DNA from: Bacillota bacterium
Lineage (GTDB): Bacteria; Bacillota; Clostridia; Lachnospirales; Lachnospiraceae
Direction of reading: 5' to 3'
DNA: 64,000 nt
Assembly (NCBI GenBank): GCA_023436065.1
Contig: JAEZKU010000038.1
Coordinates: forward strand, 1 to 64,000
Below, piece after piece: positions 24,762 to 33,343 of this stretch; positions within the stretch are counted from its first letter, which is position 1, and the number at the start of each line of letters is the position of its first letter. Under the pieces are notes generated by a model. That model had not been told where the DNA came from and made no database searches. It saw only the letters and a list, made by a program, of their open reading frames with translations. The position numbers were made by a program, and so were the translations under genes.

Positions 24762-26756
24762 CTAGCGTTTCTCTTCTATGTAATAGTACTCTGACAGTTT
24801 GCCCTCCTTATGAAGCGCCGCATTATATCCAACACTACGGTAATCCTGAACCCTTTCGGTATAAGGAGTCTGTTCGGTAAACTGATGGATGATGTTGTCC
24901 TTATCAATGTAAAAATGTGAATTGATTACCGGTATCTCTTGATACAGCTGAAGCAGATACTTCTGATAAGCGGTCAACTTAAGTCCTGCTGTCTTTAAAA
25001 GATAGGAGGACAGATAATTTGCGCTGATGCTGTCCACATCATCCTCAGTAATATCATAATTAGCCCAAACAAGGAACGGTACCTCATATCTCTCTTTATA
25101 CACACCCTCACCAAGCTGCTTCTCCTGCTGATTGTGAAATTCAGAATATGCGACAGGCTGATGGTCCCCAAACAGCAGAATGATTGTCGGTTCTTCAATC
25201 TCCGAGAAATAATTCACCAGAGTCTGAAAAGCCAGATCCGATTGCCGAAGCAGGCTTAAATACTGCTCCACCTCCGGATATCCGTCCATCTGAGTCAATC
25301 TTACCGTATCTTTATCCTCAAAGATCTGATCTCCCGAATAGCCACCATGATTTTGCATCGTAACATTGAAAACAAATAAGGGCTTGTCCTGTTCTTTGTT
25401 CTCAAATACCTCAATGATCTTCTCATAACTTGACTGATCACTGATGAACGAACGGATACGCTTAGGATCGGTAAAATCCTCCTCCGTCAGAAACTCATCA
25501 AAACCAAGTAGCGGATATACCAGATCCCGCTTATAGCCACTCCCCTGATAGGGATGGATCGCTACATTATAGTAACCCTGTGCCTTGAGTGTAGCTGCGA
25601 GGGAATCCGTCGGATCTGTGATAAATTGCTGATAGGGAACACTGTTTTGCGGCATGACTGCCATGCTGTTGCCCGTCAGGAATTCATATTCCGTATCGCT
25701 TGTAGCCCCACCGAAGACGGATACATATAACTTGCCTTGCGTAGTATTCTCCCGAAGCGTTCCGGTATAGGGATGGTAATCCATATTGGTCTGATAATCC
25801 CCCAGCATACTCAAATCGGAATATGCTTCACTCATGATCGCTATGATATTGGGCTTTGTGCTACTTTCCTCAGGCAGCTTGTAGCTGTCTTCTGCTTCTG
25901 ACAGAAGCTGCTCAATCCTTTGCGTAGAATAACCTTCCGGCGCTTTTGTTTCCATCGCCTCAATATTCGCCACAAATCCAAAGGCTGTACCATAGGCACA
26001 ATAGGTGTATTTCGGAGCAAAGTAGTCAATGACCTTGATCTTTGTTTTTATCAAATCCGTCTCAAAAAAAGCACTATACAAGACCACTGCAAATACGGAA
26101 TATAGGGCAAAGCCCGCTAATCTTCTTATCAGGGGCTGACCTGCTTCTCTGCGTCCGAGCTTTTTTTGGCTGACCAGCATCAGAAACATAATCGCAGTGG
26201 CAACCAGAAATCCCTCCGAAAAACTGATATGATAACCCGCGGCTACGCTCATCCCGGTCTGCCAAGCCAGCAGATCGCTGGGGATAATCGGATTGCCACG
26301 GAACAGATAGACCATATAATTCACAACCGCCACCAGATAGATGAGGATGGTATTCACCAATACTGTCCTTCTGATGTTTGCTGTAAGTGCATAGATCAGG
26401 AAGGTAATTGCAAAGTACCAAAGCAGGTTATAGAAGCTGTATTTCGCAAACATCTCCGGATTAAAATTGCTTACCATCATTTCCACGATCAGAAAGGAAG
26501 CCAATGGCATCAAAAACAGCAGAAAGACTCCAAACCAGGTTTGAAGTCTTTTTACAAATTTGAAATTCTTGATCTCCAGAAGATACCAGAATGTCAGAAG
26601 CATTCCGACAGCAATGAAACCAATTATCCTTCCTGCTGATCCTTCCGTCCGTCCATAGCAGCTGACTATGAGGAAAAGATCATAGAGCATCAAAAGATAG
26701 CCCGGTATGCTCTTCTTGCTTTTCCAATTTATTTTTAACGACTGTACGATTTTCAC
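24762..26756 (-). CDS. LtaS-like phosphoglycerol transferase (sulfatase-fold, membrane)
   Basis: Predicted to transfer glycerol phosphate from phosphatidylglycerol to a surface polymer outside the membrane. The 664-residue protein has six or so N-terminal helices (about 15-230) and an extracellular alkaline-phosphatase-fold domain (about 300-610). Metal and nucleophile positions are visible: Glu310 in IIAIMSEAYSD, Thr352 in GGATSDTEYEFL and FGDHQP near the end. The start is GTG with AGAAGGG upstream. Whether it makes lipoteichoic acid or decorates another glycan cannot be told. Confidence 0.85.
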   Translation of the reverse strand: MKIVQSLKINWKSKKSIPGYLLMLYDLFLIVSCYGRTEGSAGRIIGFIAVGMLLTFWYLLEIKNFKFVKRLQTWFGVFLLFLMPLASFLIVEMMVSNFNPEMFAKYSFYNLLWYFAITFLIYALTANIRRTVLVNTILIYLVAVVNYMVYLFRGNPIIPSDLLAWQTGMSVAAGYHISFSEGFLVATAIMFLMLVSQKKLGRREAGQPLIRRLAGFALYSVFAVVLYSAFFETDLIKTKIKVIDYFAPKYTYCAYGTAFGFVANIEAMETKAPEGYSTQRIEQLLSEAEDSYKLPEESSTKPNIIAIMSEAYSDLSMLGDYQTNMDYHPYTGTLRENTTQGKLYVSVFGGATSDTEYEFLTGNSMAVMPQNSVPYQQFITDPTDSLAATLKAQGYYNVAIHPYQGSGYKRDLVYPLLGFDEFLTEEDFTDPKRIRSFISDQSSYEKIIEVFENKEQDKPLFVFNVTMQNHGGYSGDQIFEDKDTVRLTQMDGYPEVEQYLSLLRQSDLAFQTLVNYFSEIEEPTIILLFGDHQPVAYSEFHNQQEKQLGEGVYKERYEVPFLVWANYDITEDDVDSISANYLSSYLLKTAGLKLTAYQKYLLQLYQEIPVINSHFYIDKDNIIHQFTEQTPYTERVQDYRSVGYNAALHKEGKLSEYYYIEEKR

Positions 26757-26803
26757 TGAAATTGACCCTTCTAATATTTTATTTACTAATTATCCCTTTT
26801 CCC

Positions 26804-26833
26804 ACTATAATAGAAAGAGTCCCCAAATGTCAA
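26804..26833 (-). promoter_or_regulatory. Sigma-A promoter of the LtaS-like gene
   Basis: Minus-strand TTGACA (26828-26833) with TATAGT (26804-26809, spacer 18) or TATTAT (26807-26812, spacer 15). About 50 bases before the GTG start. Confidence 0.6.
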
Positions 26834-26909
26834 TCACAAATCTTACCTTACCATACAGAATAAGACAGTTCCCTGCATCCTGCCTTCCGGCCTGCATAAC
26901 AGGTCAAAC

Positions 26910-27326
26910 TTATCTCACCTTCTGATAGAGTGCCTGAAGCTGTTCCATCTGTGCCGAAGTCAGTAGACCGGTAGGGGAATTCCTATCACAGGTATCCCTG
27001 TTCTCAACAATCAGTACTGTAGCAGCATGATCCAGGGTGTGGGTGTGCCAGGTTCCCTTCTTCACGTTATACAGCTTCAGAGGTTCCATGGCAATCGCAT
27101 CCACCTCACCGATACTGTCCTGATTGCCTCCGGTAAACAGGATGCAATTCCCTTCCAGAAGGATAAATACCTCGTCCGTCTCATCATGCTTCTGCATGGT
27201 AGCCAGATTCTGCACCTCCAGCTCATCACAATACCTTAAAATTGCGACGCGCCATGTCCCATAATCAATCATCGGCAGATAACCTTCTCCTTGATAGGAG
27301 CTTACCTCGATCCATTCCGTCTTCAT
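26910..27326 (-). CDS. Cupin-domain protein of unknown role
   Basis: A small single-domain cupin of about 138 residues. The two cupin motifs can be seen as MQKHDETDEVFILLEG and KKGTWHTHTLDHAATVLIVEN; His and Glu residues in them could bind a metal. Sugar-binding or isomerase roles are possible, but none is readable. It follows the GH94 gene by about 50 bases and is the last gene of the beta-glucan operon, which suggests a sugar-related job. The ATG at 27326 (GGAG spaced 6) is preferred to one at 27338. Confidence 0.75.
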   Translation of the reverse strand: MKTEWIEVSSYQGEGYLPMIDYGTWRVAILRYCDELEVQNLATMQKHDETDEVFILLEGNCILFTGGNQDSIGEVDAIAMEPLKLYNVKKGTWHTHTLDHAATVLIVENRDTCDRNSPTGLLTSAQMEQLQALYQKVR

Positions 27327-27379
27327 ATTCTTCTCCATTCCGCCACCCGGTGTCGGTGCAAATATTCTTCCTTAGTCAT

Positions 27380-30079
27380 CTATATTAAATCTACGAGTAT
27401 CGTATGCTCCGGGCCCTGATCAAGTGCCTCAAGCAGCTCTCTGGCGATAACCCCTTCACCGGAAGTGTTGTCGTACTTCACTCCATCAATGAAAATGTCC
27501 CCGATGCGATAGGTGCCATACTCCTTAGCAGCCTTGTTCCTATATATAATATTCAGGCTGCGGTCAGCAAAAACCAAGGAAACACCGGCCTGTTGCCGGC
27601 TGTCAAATTGCTCAGTCACAAGCTTAGGTTCCAGCACCAGATTACCCATACTTCCCTTGACACCGAACATTTCTGTCAGCACGGTCAGCAAGAGCCAGCT
27701 GGCGGAACCTGTAAGGTAATGGTACATCCCCCTGCCGTTATCCCCGATATATTCCGGAATACCGGGATATATTTTACTTTTCAAAAAATCACTGCAATGC
27801 TCGAATAAGGTTTGGATTGCTCTGAAGCCTTCTAAAACGAAGCCCCGCTGATAAAGTGCATTGGCATACATGACCGCCATATGGGCAAAAACAGCACCAT
27901 TTTCCTTATGACCATATGCAAAGCCAAACATTCTCCCCAGGTCATCCTTTACTTCTCCAAAGTTCGTGTTCAGCCTATAACCGCCGACGGTGTCGTCATA
28001 CAGGTAGACATTCGCAGCTTTGATGATTTTCTCTGTTTGCTCCTGTGTAGCAGTCCCTGACATAATGGTAAAGACCTGACCGGTCAGTATCATTCTGACA
28101 CCCTGCTCGAAATCGCCCTCTACTCTGCGTCCGTGATTATCATAATAGCTATTGTACCAGGAATGTCCGTCCTGATTGGTGAGCCATTCCGTTTTTCTGA
28201 TATGCTCCCTGATCCAGGCTGCCTTCCTGCGAAGGTTCTTAGCAAGCTCTTCACAGCTGATCTCATGCTTTTCACCGGAGACCTTGCTTCGCAGTTGGTC
28301 ACAATAGGTTCTGAGGATCTTCTGCTTTTCAGTGATATTCTCATAAAGAGCCGGGTCATCTGATAGCATCAGTTCAAGCTCCTTTAGCAGGGGTAGCTTA
28401 CGGATACCCTTCTCTTCCAGCTTTATAATCAACTCTGCCAATTGCTCAAGATTACTGCCATATAAAGCTGTAAAGGCAACACTTTCTCCGCGCTCCTTTG
28501 CCATGTCCAGTGCATCATTCCAATCCGCTCCGCGAAGTCTGATATGATTATGCTCTCCTACATCATAAAAGGCTGTCAGATTCTCGATCAGGATATGTTC
28601 CAGGATACTACCCTGATATTCTTGGCCGTTCTTGGTTCTGACACGGTTCCCGTCCTCCGGTCTCCAGAGAGTGTCCTTCTCTTCTCCTCTAACCGCCTGC
28701 GGATCCTTAAAATAGTAGTTCTCCTGCAACAGAATCTCAAGATCACCGCTTTGCTCAATATAAAATTTGGTAGTAATAAACGGCCATGCCCCATGATCCA
28801 TCCAGACTCTTGTGATATTATTCCGGTCGGCAATGAACTCTCCCTGACCCGACCCTATAATAGTCGCATTGGTTCCGTCCATACGGACGCCACCGTAATT
28901 GCTGATTAACATATCCTTCACACCGGAGGGATTCATAATCAGGAGTGCCAGACAGTCCTGCCACAGATCGCGCCATCCTCTGCCACCCCTGCCGTAATCA
29001 TGATGTGGCAGAAACGAACAACCGTAGATTCTTCGAAGCATCGGCTGGAAATTCACCCAGTACATCCAGGCATCAAATTGTTCGGAGCCGGTATGATATG
29101 ACACATTGATCTTTTCTTCCCAATAAGCCTTCGTAGCATCCAGGGCTTCCAGGCAGGCTGCTGCAGTCCTGTATTTCTTCACAGCATCGGACAGCTGCTC
29201 AACAGAGCTGCCGTAACCGAGGACAAGAATATAGGTCTTCTCCTCTCCCGGCGCCATCGACGTCTTCTGAAAACAGATACCACCCAGGGCTTCGTAACCG
29301 TCCTTCTTTGTGCCTGCACCAACCGGTGTACTGCCGGTCAGAATCGCCTTCGGATTCTCAAAGGATCCGCCCTCTCCGATAAACTCTTCCACTACCGGAT
29401 AAAATCCGACCGGTGCACTGCCATCCTCTTCACTGCCGAACACTCCGTATACCACGGTGTTCTTCTGATGACCCCGCTCGTCAAAGGTCAGCGTAGGATT
29501 AAGACTCACACCGTATTCGGTGGTTTCGATTCGATGAAGCAACGAGGTTACATTGCGATGGTCTCTGATATTGTCGGCAGAACGACCGTAAAGCGGTATC
29601 GCAGCCACAGGCTCGACTGTAATCGTCTCCTTGCCGATATTCTTCAGGGTCACCAGCATCAGCTCGACACTGTCCTTGTTGCAGGGCACGAAGGAAATGA
29701 TATCAGAACGGATTCCTTCCTTATGATTGCTGCGTGTCAGCTGATGCCACATCACTCCTGCAGTCAGCTTTGTCTCCTCCTTCTCAGCTGTAAAACGCTT
29801 CGCTTCCTGTGCAGCGGACATTCCTGTCGCAGACCAGACCTTCCCCCCCTGCAGTCTGCACCAGAAATTTCTCGTGGATTTGTTATTATGCAGATCCTCG
29901 CTGCTAACCGGTGCCAGCAGGAAAGTATTCTGTCCCATCTTGCTGTCGCCTCCGAGTGTCGGTGTCACACTACTCATAACACCGCTTTCGTTCGCAATCG
30001 GAAAGTATAGGTAGCTGGTCATCTCCGGATTCTCTAATTCAAATACTCCCTTATCATCTAAATATCTGTACCCCTTCAT
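27380..30079 (-). CDS. GH94 beta-glucoside phosphorylase, laminaribiose-phosphorylase-like
   Basis: An inverting phosphorylase expected to split a beta-glucosyl disaccharide with phosphate into glucose 1-phosphate and glucose in the cytoplasm. At 899 residues it is longer than cellobiose phosphorylase (about 810) and close to laminaribiose phosphorylases (about 900). The N-terminal beta-sandwich covers about 1-300, then an (alpha/alpha)6 barrel with GRGWRDLWQD (367-374) and the catalytic Asp region GADWNDALDM (517-526). No signal peptide. Its ribosome binding site lies inside the last codons of the GH2 gene. Specificity for beta-1,3 linkages is inferred from length, remembered resemblance and the GH161-like neighbour. 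Confidence 0.8.
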   Translation of the reverse strand: MKGYRYLDDKGVFELENPEMTSYLYFPIANESGVMSSVTPTLGGDSKMGQNTFLLAPVSSEDLHNNKSTRNFWCRLQGGKVWSATGMSAAQEAKRFTAEKEETKLTAGVMWHQLTRSNHKEGIRSDIISFVPCNKDSVELMLVTLKNIGKETITVEPVAAIPLYGRSADNIRDHRNVTSLLHRIETTEYGVSLNPTLTFDERGHQKNTVVYGVFGSEEDGSAPVGFYPVVEEFIGEGGSFENPKAILTGSTPVGAGTKKDGYEALGGICFQKTSMAPGEEKTYILVLGYGSSVEQLSDAVKKYRTAAACLEALDATKAYWEEKINVSYHTGSEQFDAWMYWVNFQPMLRRIYGCSFLPHHDYGRGGRGWRDLWQDCLALLIMNPSGVKDMLISNYGGVRMDGTNATIIGSGQGEFIADRNNITRVWMDHGAWPFITTKFYIEQSGDLEILLQENYYFKDPQAVRGEEKDTLWRPEDGNRVRTKNGQEYQGSILEHILIENLTAFYDVGEHNHIRLRGADWNDALDMAKERGESVAFTALYGSNLEQLAELIIKLEEKGIRKLPLLKELELMLSDDPALYENITEKQKILRTYCDQLRSKVSGEKHEISCEELAKNLRRKAAWIREHIRKTEWLTNQDGHSWYNSYYDNHGRRVEGDFEQGVRMILTGQVFTIMSGTATQEQTEKIIKAANVYLYDDTVGGYRLNTNFGEVKDDLGRMFGFAYGHKENGAVFAHMAVMYANALYQRGFVLEGFRAIQTLFEHCSDFLKSKIYPGIPEYIGDNGRGMYHYLTGSASWLLLTVLTEMFGVKGSMGNLVLEPKLVTEQFDSRQQAGVSLVFADRSLNIIYRNKAAKEYGTYRIGDIFIDGVKYDNTSGEGVIARELLEALDQGPEHTILVDLI

Positions 30080-31873
30080 TTATATCCTCCATTTCATATC
30101 CTTTAAGCTTTCGACTTTACATATCTCTCTGTCATAGGTCAGTAGCCCGTTCACCTCATCCTCTACATCGGTTAGCTGAGTATAAACCACTGCGGAAAGA
30201 CCGGACCTTACAAGCCTTCTAAGCTCCTCCCGATAGAGCTTTTGAAATGCTGTATCGAACTCCTCTGTGTTTTTGAAAACCTTATATCCGTAAATCTTCC
30301 AGGAAAAGGAGTGGTTCTTGATGTAACAGGCATACCCTCCGATTTCCGAGAAGATCACAGGTCGCTTCCTTCGATGAACCTTCAGGGGATGGAAGTAATT
30401 ATGGATGCTTTCAAAATCACCGATCCGCTGATCGAACCATCCACTGGCATGGTCGATCAGTCTGGTCGCATCCAACTCCTTTATCCTCTTATAGGCTTCC
30501 TTTGCATCAAATTGTCCCCAGCCTTCATTGAAGGGAACCCAGCAGGCTATACATGGACAATTATATAGAAGCTCTACCGTCTCCTTACATTCCATGCTCC
30601 ATTCCCGTCTGCCCTGCTCCGAACTCCGGCCAAGCAGTCCATAATGCTTGTCGCTGATCCTCGCCGCAAGCTTTGGAAGGATCGTCGGCAGATAATTCAC
30701 CACGAAAAGGCTGTATGCATCCCCGCCATTCACCATGTCCTGCCATACGATGACGCCCAGCCTGTCACAATGGTAATACCATCGCAGTGGTTCAATCTTG
30801 ATGTGCTTACGCAGCATATTGAAACCAAGGCTTTTTGCCATGGTGATATCATAAATCATGGCCTCATCACTCGGCGGAGTATAGAGTCCGTCCGGCCAGT
30901 AGCCCTGATCCAGGAGTCCATTCTGAAAGTAAGGCTTTCCATTCAAGAATATCCGAAGTCTGCCATTCTTATCAGGTCCGATCGAAAAATTTCGCATGGC
31001 AAAATAACTCTCAACCCGGTCCTTTCCTACAGTAATGGCCAAATCATATAAAAAGGGGTCCTCAGGGCTCCAGTATCTGAAATTCTCCAGCTTCACGGTA
31101 AAAGCGGGCTTCTCGGAGGAGATTGTCTGCAGGATGCGTCCATGTTCCAGAATCACAGCCTGATAAAGGTTTCCTCCACCATGCCGGTGATTCATATTAA
31201 CCTGTATATGTATTTCCCCTTTTGCGGTATCCGGTGTCAGTTTCAGGGACTCTATATAATACTCTGGTACCCATTCATACCATACCGTCTGCCAGATTCC
31301 GCTCTGTGCCGTATAGAACATACCTCCACGGTTAAGCGTCTGTTTGCCCCTGCTGTGATAAGAGGTATCACTGACATCCACCACCTTCAGTGTCAGTATA
31401 TTCTCCCCTTCCTCTATATCCCCGGTGATGTCTATGGAGAAAGGAAGATAGCCTCCGGTATGCTCTGCTACCTTCTGATCATTGATGTATATCTCGCAGC
31501 TTTGATCCACTGCTCCGAAATGCAACAGCAATCGTTTTCCGGGAAGCCTATGTTCCACCGGCAAGGCTCTTTGATACCATAGGAATTCATCAGGCTTTAA
31601 TTGACGGCTGACCCCTGATAATATACTTTCCGGAGAGAATGGAACAATGATTCGTCCGTCGAACCGATCCGGTTTCCTCCCCTCCTTAGTGATATCGTAA
31701 TCCCAGTAACCATTTAATGTTACATACCTGTCTCTTCGAAGCTGTGGTCTTGGATACTCCGTGAGAACATTTCCCGGATCAAGCTCCCTTCCCCATCTGG
31801 TGATCAGTTGATTATTTTCTCCCTGCACCTTGTCCTTGAACAATAAGGTCCTAACCGCATCCTTCAGATTCAT
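30080..31873 (-). CDS. GH2-family beta-glycosidase
   Basis: A cytoplasmic retaining glycosidase of 597 residues with the GH2 order: sugar-binding jelly roll (about 45-205), immunoglobulin-like domain (205-300) and TIM barrel (305-597). The acid/base Glu450 is in WVPFNEGWGQFD and the nucleophile Glu510 in VIFSEIGGYA. GH2 enzymes act on beta-galactosides, mannosides, glucuronides and other substrates; this short form is not one of the well-known LacZ types. Its stop codon is immediately followed by the GH94 start. Context suggests it trims a side group from beta-glucan-type oligosaccharides. Confidence 0.85.
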   Translation of the reverse strand: MNLKDAVRTLLFKDKVQGENNQLITRWGRELDPGNVLTEYPRPQLRRDRYVTLNGYWDYDITKEGRKPDRFDGRIIVPFSPESILSGVSRQLKPDEFLWYQRALPVEHRLPGKRLLLHFGAVDQSCEIYINDQKVAEHTGGYLPFSIDITGDIEEGENILTLKVVDVSDTSYHSRGKQTLNRGGMFYTAQSGIWQTVWYEWVPEYYIESLKLTPDTAKGEIHIQVNMNHRHGGGNLYQAVILEHGRILQTISSEKPAFTVKLENFRYWSPEDPFLYDLAITVGKDRVESYFAMRNFSIGPDKNGRLRIFLNGKPYFQNGLLDQGYWPDGLYTPPSDEAMIYDITMAKSLGFNMLRKHIKIEPLRWYYHCDRLGVIVWQDMVNGGDAYSLFVVNYLPTILPKLAARISDKHYGLLGRSSEQGRREWSMECKETVELLYNCPCIACWVPFNEGWGQFDAKEAYKRIKELDATRLIDHASGWFDQRIGDFESIHNYFHPLKVHRRKRPVIFSEIGGYACYIKNHSFSWKIYGYKVFKNTEEFDTAFQKLYREELRRLVRSGLSAVVYTQLTDVEDEVNGLLTYDREICKVESLKDMKWRI

Positions 31874-31948
31874 GCCATTACCCCCAATGTAGTAATCTCA
31901 TTTACCTTTATATTATACAATAACCTATTGCCCTATTACCATTCGTTT

Positions 31949-33292
31949 TTAGATCTCACCGGCCGGGATCCTTAAGGTTGCGATAGCATTCTTTGCGATG
32001 CTTAACTCAATCAGACTGCCCTTGCATCGGATCACGACAGGGATGTCCTTGCCGGTTCTGTTCAGTGCAGTCATAACAATACTTCCGTCTGTGTTTAGGA
32101 AAGCTGTTGCTTCGAGATCATAGGTGTATTTGGTTAAACCGATTCTTTTCGCACCGGGGCGGATGTACTTACTGAAATGACCGATATAATCATAGGACAG
32201 ATTTGTCCGGAAGGTTCCCTGCTCTGTGTCAACCATAATCGGGGCATCGCAATGGTTACCTACATGGTTGGGTCCACCCTTTTCATCCAGGAAGAGGTTC
32301 CAGTCGATAAAGGCATTCATACCGTTGTTGAGATTACCCAGAATATCATGGGCATACATCTGTGCATTTTCCAGCTGGTTGGTCCCGAAACGACTGTATT
32401 CCACACAGCCCTCGGTGAAAATCAGCTCCTTGGTGGGAAATACTTCATGTGTCAGATTGATTGCTTCAAAATGATCGCCGGTATACCAATGGAACGCCAC
32501 ACCGGATACCATGGAATCCGTAGTCTCATCAATGATCACCCTTGTGCGTTCATACATCAGTTCCTTATTATGATCCCAGATAAAAAGCTTGATATATCCG
32601 AGATTTTGTTCTACAAGTGTAGGATACAGATAATCCCGCAGGAATTCCTTCTCCTCATCAGCACTGTAGATGCAGGAATCCCAGGTCTGTACCGCAGCAG
32701 GCTCATTCTGAATCGTGATCCGGTTGACGTGATATCCCTTTTTCTCATATTCCAGGATATATCGACAGACATATTCTGCCCAGAACTTACGATATTCGGG
32801 TTTCAGCTTTCCACCGTGCACCTTTTCGCCATTGGTCTTCATGAAAGCCGGAGGAGACCAGGGGCTCAACATAATCTCAATATCGTCACCTGCCTGCTCC
32901 TTCACAGCCTTCAGCAAAGGAAGAATAAACTGCTCGTCCCTTGCCAGAGTAAAGGATTTCATCTCTGTATCCGCAGGATCGTTCATCGCGGAATATACCC
33001 CAAGGGAGAAATCACAGCTGTCTATATGACTTCTGACCATCCGATAACCATTGCCGTTCTCTCCGTAATAGCACTCCACCGCCTTCTCCTGAAGTTCCTT
33101 GGAGAGCTTTGAATAGGCATATCCGGCAGCCTCCGTCACCGCTCCTCCAAAACCGAAGAAGGTCTGATAGGTAAGCTCTGGGTAAAGATTGACTACCCTG
33201 TTCTCCACTCCCTTGATCTCCTTGACTGCCCGGCATTCCTGAGTGATTACCTGCTTTACATTATTTTCGTATAAGGTTGTAATAAGTTCCAT
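31949..33292 (-). CDS. GH30-family beta-glucosidase/beta-1,6-glucanase-like enzyme
   Basis: A retaining clan-A glycosidase of 447 residues. It has a TIM barrel with the conserved start GFGGAVTEAA (47-56), SPWSPPAFMKTNG, acid/base Glu197 in ITIQNEPAAVQTWDS, nucleophile Glu294 in IFTEGCVEYS, and a C-terminal beta-sandwich typical of GH30 group 1. There is no signal peptide, so it acts on imported oligosaccharides. Known activities in related subfamilies include beta-1,6-glucan and beta-glucoside cleavage. A debranching role before phosphorolysis of beta-1,3-glucan fits its place, but this is inference. The start follows GGAGG. Confidence 0.85.
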   Translation of the reverse strand: MELITTLYENNVKQVITQECRAVKEIKGVENRVVNLYPELTYQTFFGFGGAVTEAAGYAYSKLSKELQEKAVECYYGENGNGYRMVRSHIDSCDFSLGVYSAMNDPADTEMKSFTLARDEQFILPLLKAVKEQAGDDIEIMLSPWSPPAFMKTNGEKVHGGKLKPEYRKFWAEYVCRYILEYEKKGYHVNRITIQNEPAAVQTWDSCIYSADEEKEFLRDYLYPTLVEQNLGYIKLFIWDHNKELMYERTRVIIDETTDSMVSGVAFHWYTGDHFEAINLTHEVFPTKELIFTEGCVEYSRFGTNQLENAQMYAHDILGNLNNGMNAFIDWNLFLDEKGGPNHVGNHCDAPIMVDTEQGTFRTNLSYDYIGHFSKYIRPGAKRIGLTKYTYDLEATAFLNTDGSIVMTALNRTGKDIPVVIRCKGSLIELSIAKNAIATLRIPAGEI

Positions 33293-33343
33293 CTAATCCT
33301 CCAATATAAATAATAAATTACGTTACAGGGCGGCTGCAAAATA

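Noticed and set aside
32177..33112. 311-residue plus-strand frame opposite the GH30 gene
   Set aside because: It is a shadow of the real gene; GH30 catalytic motifs are on the minus strand. The same applies to long frames at 2452-3075 and 44743-45396.
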